Shown here one piece after another: positions 59,546 to 64,000 of a stretch of 64,000 bases of DNA. Below the pieces are notes generated by a model. It saw nothing but the letters and a program-made list of their open reading frames with translations. It did no database searches and had not been told where the DNA came from. The DNA comes from Nelumbo lutea. Its lineage: Eukaryota; Streptophyta; Magnoliopsida; Proteales; Nelumbonaceae. The stretch lies in NCBI GenBank assembly GCA_022828595.1, contig JAKGHH010000005.1, positions 53,439,655 through 53,503,654 on the forward strand, written 5' to 3'. The translations under genes and the position numbers were made by a program. The stretch's first letter is position 1; each line of letters starts with the position of its first letter.

Positions 59546-59557
59546 TGGTATCAAAGC
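59546..59557 (+). promoter_or_regulatory. Primer binding site, tRNA-iMet type
   Basis: TGGTATCAAAGC directly follows the 5' LTR. The usual plant initiator-methionine site is TGGTATCAGAGC, so there is one change. Confidence 0.8.
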
Positions 59558-59565
59558 AAGGCGTC

Positions 59566-60750
59566 ATGGGAGATCTGGAACAGCTACCATCCAGGGTCCA
59601 CGACCTCGAGCACCAACTCGTGGAGACCAGCTCCGAAGTTTGTGAGATCAAAGGCAAAGTGAGGGAACTGCGACGTGTGATGGAGATGTTCCTTTCTAGC
59701 AGGGAAAGGAACTCTGAAGGAGGGACAGCTGCTAATGACCGCCGACCAGATCTGCCGGAATCTTCCGGCAAGCAGCAGTCCGTTAGCCATGGAGCAGCCG
59801 TCGTCCCCAAGTACAGCAGGCTGGAGTTCCCGTCGTACAACGGCAACGGAGACCCCCTAGGCCGGCTGTATCGCTGCGAGCAGTTCTTCCGGAATCAACG
59901 GACAGATAACCGGGATAAGGTAAGCCTATCCACCTTCCATTTAACAGAAAAAGCACAACTTTGGTTTTATCGGTTAGAGCAAGAAGAACTCGGGCTCAGT
60001 TGGCCCCAGTTTAAATCCTATTGCCTTCTTCAGTTCGGACCCCCACTGACCAGCAACCAACTGGGCGAGCTAATTAACCTTAAACAGACCGGCACAGTTG
60101 CTGAATACCAGCGACAGTTCCAAACCCTCCTCGCGAGGGCATCCTCCGTGCGACCCGACCAGCAAGTGGATACGTTCACAGCAGGGCTAGCAGAACCCCT
60201 ACGAGTGGATGTCGAGATGCAGAATCCCCCAAATTTGGTCACAACCATGAACTTAGCCCGCACATTTGAGCGCAAGATGCAGCTCAGCTGCGGAATTTTT
60301 AATGTGGGTCATCCACCGAACTCGTGGGTACCCCCAAGATCAGCAGCAACAACCCCCTCTTCTGCTACCAGCCGGGAACTGAAACCTCACACGACCACCA
60401 CCTCTAGAGAAGTGACAAGTACAGGTAGTAACATGGCCACTCCTCCCATCAAGCGTTTGACCAGAGCAGAAATGGCAGAACGTCGAGCGAGAGGTCAATG
60501 TTTCAACTGTGATGACCTCTACTCGGCAGGACATAGATGCAAGAGGCTTTTTTGCCTTCTCATCGATGAGCAAGAGGAGAAGGAAGGGGATCCCGCCACA
60601 TTCGAGCCAGAGATCTCTCTCCATGCGATCATCGGTATTAAAACCTCTCAGACCATGCAGTTACAGGCACAGATCGCAGGTCAACCGGTGGGCATTCTCG
60701 TCGATTCAGGGAGCACACACAACTTCATAAGTGAACATGCCGCCCTGTAG
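59566..60750 (+). pseudogene. Chromovirus gag and protease start
   Basis: The start MGDLEQLPSRVHDLEHQL lies just after the primer site and leads into a coiled-coil-like segment. The retrotransposon gag domain follows (YNGNGDPLGRLYRCEQFF, LTEKAQLWFYRLEQ, LGELINLKQTGTVAEYQRQF). The zinc knuckle is CFNCDDLYSAGHRCK. The aspartic protease motif GILVDSGSTHNFIS is intact near 60690. The frame stops at TAG (60748-60750), where the context HAAL*LKL suggests an original CAG. This is the longest intact frame of the element, about 394 codons. Confidence 0.85.
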
Positions 60751-63700
60751 TTAAAACTACTAATGGAACTCTGGCCACGACTACAGGTAGCCGTTGCAAA
60801 TGGTGAGAAAGTTCACAATCTAGGGATTTGTAAGGATGTCCCGATACAGGTCAATTCTAAACTTATTCTTGTTGATTTATTTGTACTCTCATTGGATGGG
60901 TTCGATATTGTTCTCGGGGTCAAGTGGTTAATCACCTTAGGGCCGATTTTATGGGACTTCAGTGCACTCACAATGACATTTCACCTAAATGGGAAACAAG
61001 TTTCATGGCACAGTTGCAGGGTTAAAGAAAAGAGACCACAGGTCCATACCCTTCAAACAGAACCGACAGTTATGGAAAAACTCCTCGCCGAGTTTACAGA
61101 TTTATTCCAGGAACCCAAGGGACTCCCTCCTCCCCGAGCTTGCGACCATCGCATCCCTTTAGTGGCAGGGTCAATGCTAGTCGTTGTTCGGCCTTAGTGC
61201 TACCCTCACCTATAGAAGGATGAGATAGAAAGACAGTGTACAACGATGCTGCAACAAGGAATCATACGCAAAAGTCACTCCCCTTTCTCTTCGCCGGTTC
61301 TATTGGTGGCAAAGCAGGACGGAACGTGGAGGTTCCGTTTTGACTATAGAGAACTCAATGACCGGATGATCAAGGATAAGTTCCCTATTCCCGTTGTGGA
61401 TGAACTGCTAGACGAATTGCATGGTGCGCAGTATTTCTCTAAGTTGGACCTCAGATCAGGGTATTTTCAGGTTCGCATGGCTCCCAATGACGTGAAGAAG
61501 ACTGCCTTCTGCACCCACTATGGCCACTTCGAATTTTTGGTCATGCCATTCGGTCTCTCCAACGCCCCATCCACATTTCAGTCATTATGAACGAGGTATT
61601 TCAGCCCCATCTGCGTAAATTTGTTTTAGTTTTCTTTGACGATACCCTCGTTTACAACAAATCATGGGTAGAGCATGTGCATCATCTGCGATCAGTTTTC
61701 GAGCTCCTACGCCAACACAAATTATTCCTCAAAAGGTCCAAGTGTTCCTTCGGGGAGCGACAAGTTCTTTATCTCGGCCACATCATCCATGGGCAGGGTG
61801 TGACAGTTGATGGTTCCAAGATTCAGGCTATCAAGGAATGACCCAAACCTCAATCAGCCAAGCCTTGCATGGATTCCTCGGATTAACGGGTTACTACCGC
61901 AAATTTGTTCAGAACTATGGATTGTTGGCAGCACCGTTAACCAACCTGTTAAAGAAAAATTCCTTCCGCTGGGACGACACGGCAGATGAAGCTTTTCTGG
62001 CGCTAAGGACTGCCTTGTCCTCCACCCCGGTCCTGTAGTTACCTAATTTCGCCCTCAAGTTTACTGTCGAGTGCGATGCTTCCGGAGTAGGTATTGGAGC
62101 CGTATTACAGTAGCAAGGGCACCCAATTGCTTTCTTCAGCCGCCGACTGGCCGATCGACATCTGAAGCTTCTAGTCTATGAGCATGAACTGATCGGCCTC
62201 GCCCAAGCCGTCCAGCACTGGAGACCATATTTGTGGGGGCGGTCGTTCGTCGTCAAAACTGATCATTACAGCCTTAAATACCTATTAGAGCAACGTCTCA
62301 CCACTTCCCCTCAGCAGCATTGGGTTAGCAAACTGCTTGGGTTCGACTTCCGGGTGGAGTACAAGGTGGGGTCCTCCAATCGTGCAGCTGATGCATTATC
62401 TAGGCGAGATGAAGATGCGATCTCTGTGTGGCATTTCCCAACCCCGGATCTCTCTGTTTGATGACATTAAGAAACCAGCACCACAATCTCCGGAATGGTC
62501 ACCCTTGGTCCAGAAGATCTAGTCAGGCACTACCGACCCCAATTGGTCGCTTCAAGACGTATTGGTACTATATAAGGGACGAGTCCATCTTCCATCCGAC
62601 TCCCCGTTGATTTCCACCATCATCACTAGCATCCATAACTCCACCCATGAAGGCGTTCAGAAAACGCTACACCGCATCCGGACTGATTTCCATTGGCGAG
62701 GTATGAAAACTTCTATTCGAGATTTTGTCCAGAAATGCTCCACATGCCAACAACATAAATGGGAAAACCTACACCCAGCAGGCCTCCTTCAGCCCCTTTC
62801 CATTCCGTCACAGATTTGGGCCGACATCTCCATGGACTTCATTGAAGGACTACCCAAGGTAGGTGGCAAATCAGTTCTCTTCGTGGTAGTCGATCGTTTC
62901 TCTAAATACGCCCACTTCATTCCTCTATCACACCCGTACAGTGCCACTTCAGTTGCCCTCACCTTCTTTACACATGTTTTTCGCTTACATGGGTTACCAG
63001 AATCCATTGTCAGCGATAGGGATCGGGTTTTCACCAATGCCTTCTGGAAGGAGTTATTCCAGCTGCACAACACCACCCTGGCCTACTCTTCAGCTTACTG
63101 GCCGCAGACCGACGGTCAGACAGAGATGGTCAACCGCACCATCGAAATGTACCTTCGTTGTTTCATCGGCGATCAACCGCGACGGTGGGTGGATTGGCTC
63201 CCTTGGGCCGAGTACTGTTACAACATAGCCTACCATTCTTCCCTCAGCATGACTCCCTTTTGCGTTGTTTATGGCCAGGACCCTCCCCGTTTGCTGTCCT
63301 ACAAGCTTGGTTCTACTTGTTTGGACGCAATTGATCACTCCTTACAAGAACGCGACGCCCTCCTAGCCGACGTCCACCTTCACTTACAGTAGGCCCAACT
63401 CCGCATGAAGCTCACCTATGACAAGCACCACCGGGAACTGTCGTTCAATCCAGGACAATTTGTTTGGTTAAAGCTCCAGCCCTACCGGCAACCCTCCTTG
63501 CGCCACAGGGCTGCCCCGAAGCTGTCCCCTAAGTTCTATGGGCCCTTCAAGGTTCTACGACGGATTGGCAGTGTGGCCTACCAGCTGGAACTGCCAGCAA
63601 CCAGCCAAATTCATGATGTCTTCCACATCTCCTTACTGAAGCCATTTTCAGGTGTTCCTCCGAACAAAGTCCCCCCCCTACCACCCCTGAAAGATGGCAA

Positions 63701-63812
63701 ACTGGTCCCCCAACCTAAAGCTCTCCTCCGCTCTCATTCAATCGAGGAGTTCTTGAAGTCTTGGTGGAATGGTGTAACTTACCATCGGCCGAAGCCACAT
63801 GGATCCCATTGA
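60751..63812 (+). pseudogene. Chromovirus pol (PR end, RT, RNase H, integrase)
   Basis: The continuation of the polyprotein is broken by stops near 61195, 61213, 61839, 62036, 62111, 62520 and 63390 and by frameshifts near 61585 and 61850. The RT has [47 protein letters not shown] and FFDDTLVY at the active site (the aspartate pair is present). RNase H is seen as TVECDASGVGIGAVL. The integrase has the HHCC finger (THEGVQKTLHRIR, CSTCQQHK) and the DDE residues in WADISMDFIEGL, VSDRDRVFTNAFW and WPQTDGQTEMVNRTIE. The tail HDVFHISLLKPF precedes the chromodomain remnant. Confidence 0.88.
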
Positions 63813-63879
63813 CAGAGTTCCAAGCCACGTACTCGGAATTCGAGCTTGAGGACAAGCTCTTAGTCCAGGAGGGGAGTAA

Positions 63880-64000
63880 TGTTATGGACGCATTCCTCGG
63901 GAAGACATAACATCGCCGTCGGTAGCAGCAGGAACATGACCCACCGCCAGCAGTAGTAATGATTCAGTGATTCTTAGTCTACCCAGTTCGGCATCAGTAG
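63880..64000 (+). repeat. 3' LTR of chromovirus (start only)
   Basis: It begins TGTTATGGACGCATTCCTCG after the purine tract AGGAGGGGAGTAA and is cut by the window end after 121 bp. It is 94% identical to the first 121 bp of the 5' LTR, counting 7 differences. Confidence 0.85.

Larger units (their letters stand above)
59047..64000 (+). mobile_element. Decayed chromovirus (Ty3/Gypsy), 3' LTR cut by window
   Basis: The parts run in canonical order: 5' LTR (59047-59542), tRNA-Met primer site, gag with zinc knuckle, protease, RT, RNase H, integrase, chromodomain remnant, purine tract (63867-63879) and 3' LTR (from 63880). A chromodomain-like tail after the integrase (EATWIPLTEFQATYSEF then LEDKLL, in a frame shifted by one near 63780) marks it as a chromovirus. 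At least six CAG-type glutamine codons have become TAG, with further frameshifts, so it cannot act on its own. It interrupts a LINE frame. Confidence 0.9.

Noticed and set aside
1..64000. CRISPR arrays, operons, tRNA or rRNA genes
   Set aside because: Spliced plant genes and eukaryotic transposons exclude a prokaryotic layout, and no tRNA or rRNA core was recognised by eye.

Overview
This is nuclear DNA from a flowering plant, most likely a eudicot. It has spliced genes with GT-AG introns, AT-rich intergenic DNA, plant LTR retrotransposons, L1-type LINEs, SINE cores and many small inverted-repeat transposons. I recognise three host genes. The rest, well over half of the window, is transposon sequence or anonymous DNA.

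Layout. 0-6.3 kb: gene-poor DNA with a LINE relic, SINE cores, a 171-bp tandem duplication and an unidentified exon-like relic. 6.58-8.60 kb (+): a complete two-exon pectin methylesterase with a PMEI pro-region (PME51-like, 563 aa by my join). 9-15.6 kb: two diverged copies of a ~2.5 kb block holding LINE reverse-transcriptase relics, MITEs and a segment that also occurs, inverted, just upstream of the PME gene. 17.6-19.6 kb: a MULE-type MITE with a perfect 9-bp target duplication, then a ~440-bp tandem repeat. 21.6-44.6 kb (-): a four-exon GT8 glucuronoxylan glucuronosyltransferase (GUX) whose exons join to exactly 647 codons including the stop. Its first intron is about 17.5 kb and holds two Copia elements, several LINE copies, a hAT MITE and other repeats. 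50.07-51.77 kb: a Mutator-like element with ~300-350 bp terminal inverted repeats, a perfect 9-bp target duplication and a spliced-looking interior, so a Pack-MULE candidate. 52.57-53.40 kb (-): the last three exons of an organelle-type ribosomal protein bL17 gene; the 5' exons were not found in the window. 53.8-59.0 kb: LINE relics, one with the geometry of a twin-priming inversion. 59.05 kb to the end: a decayed chromovirus (Ty3/Gypsy) inserted into the end of a LINE reading frame, with the 3' LTR cut by the window edge.

How the genes relate. PME trims homogalacturonan methyl esters in the wall, GUX adds glucuronic acid branches to xylan in the Golgi, and bL17 is a structural part of a bacterial-type large ribosomal subunit. 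The first two both act on cell-wall polysaccharides but nothing here shows co-regulation. From memory, a PME gene sits beside an L17 gene at two Arabidopsis chromosome 5 loci, so PME plus L17 may be an old neighbour pair, here separated by GUX and transposons.

Limits: all homology calls come from reading the sequence. Repeat ends marked approximate were judged by eye. No tRNA, rRNA or CRISPR array was recognised.
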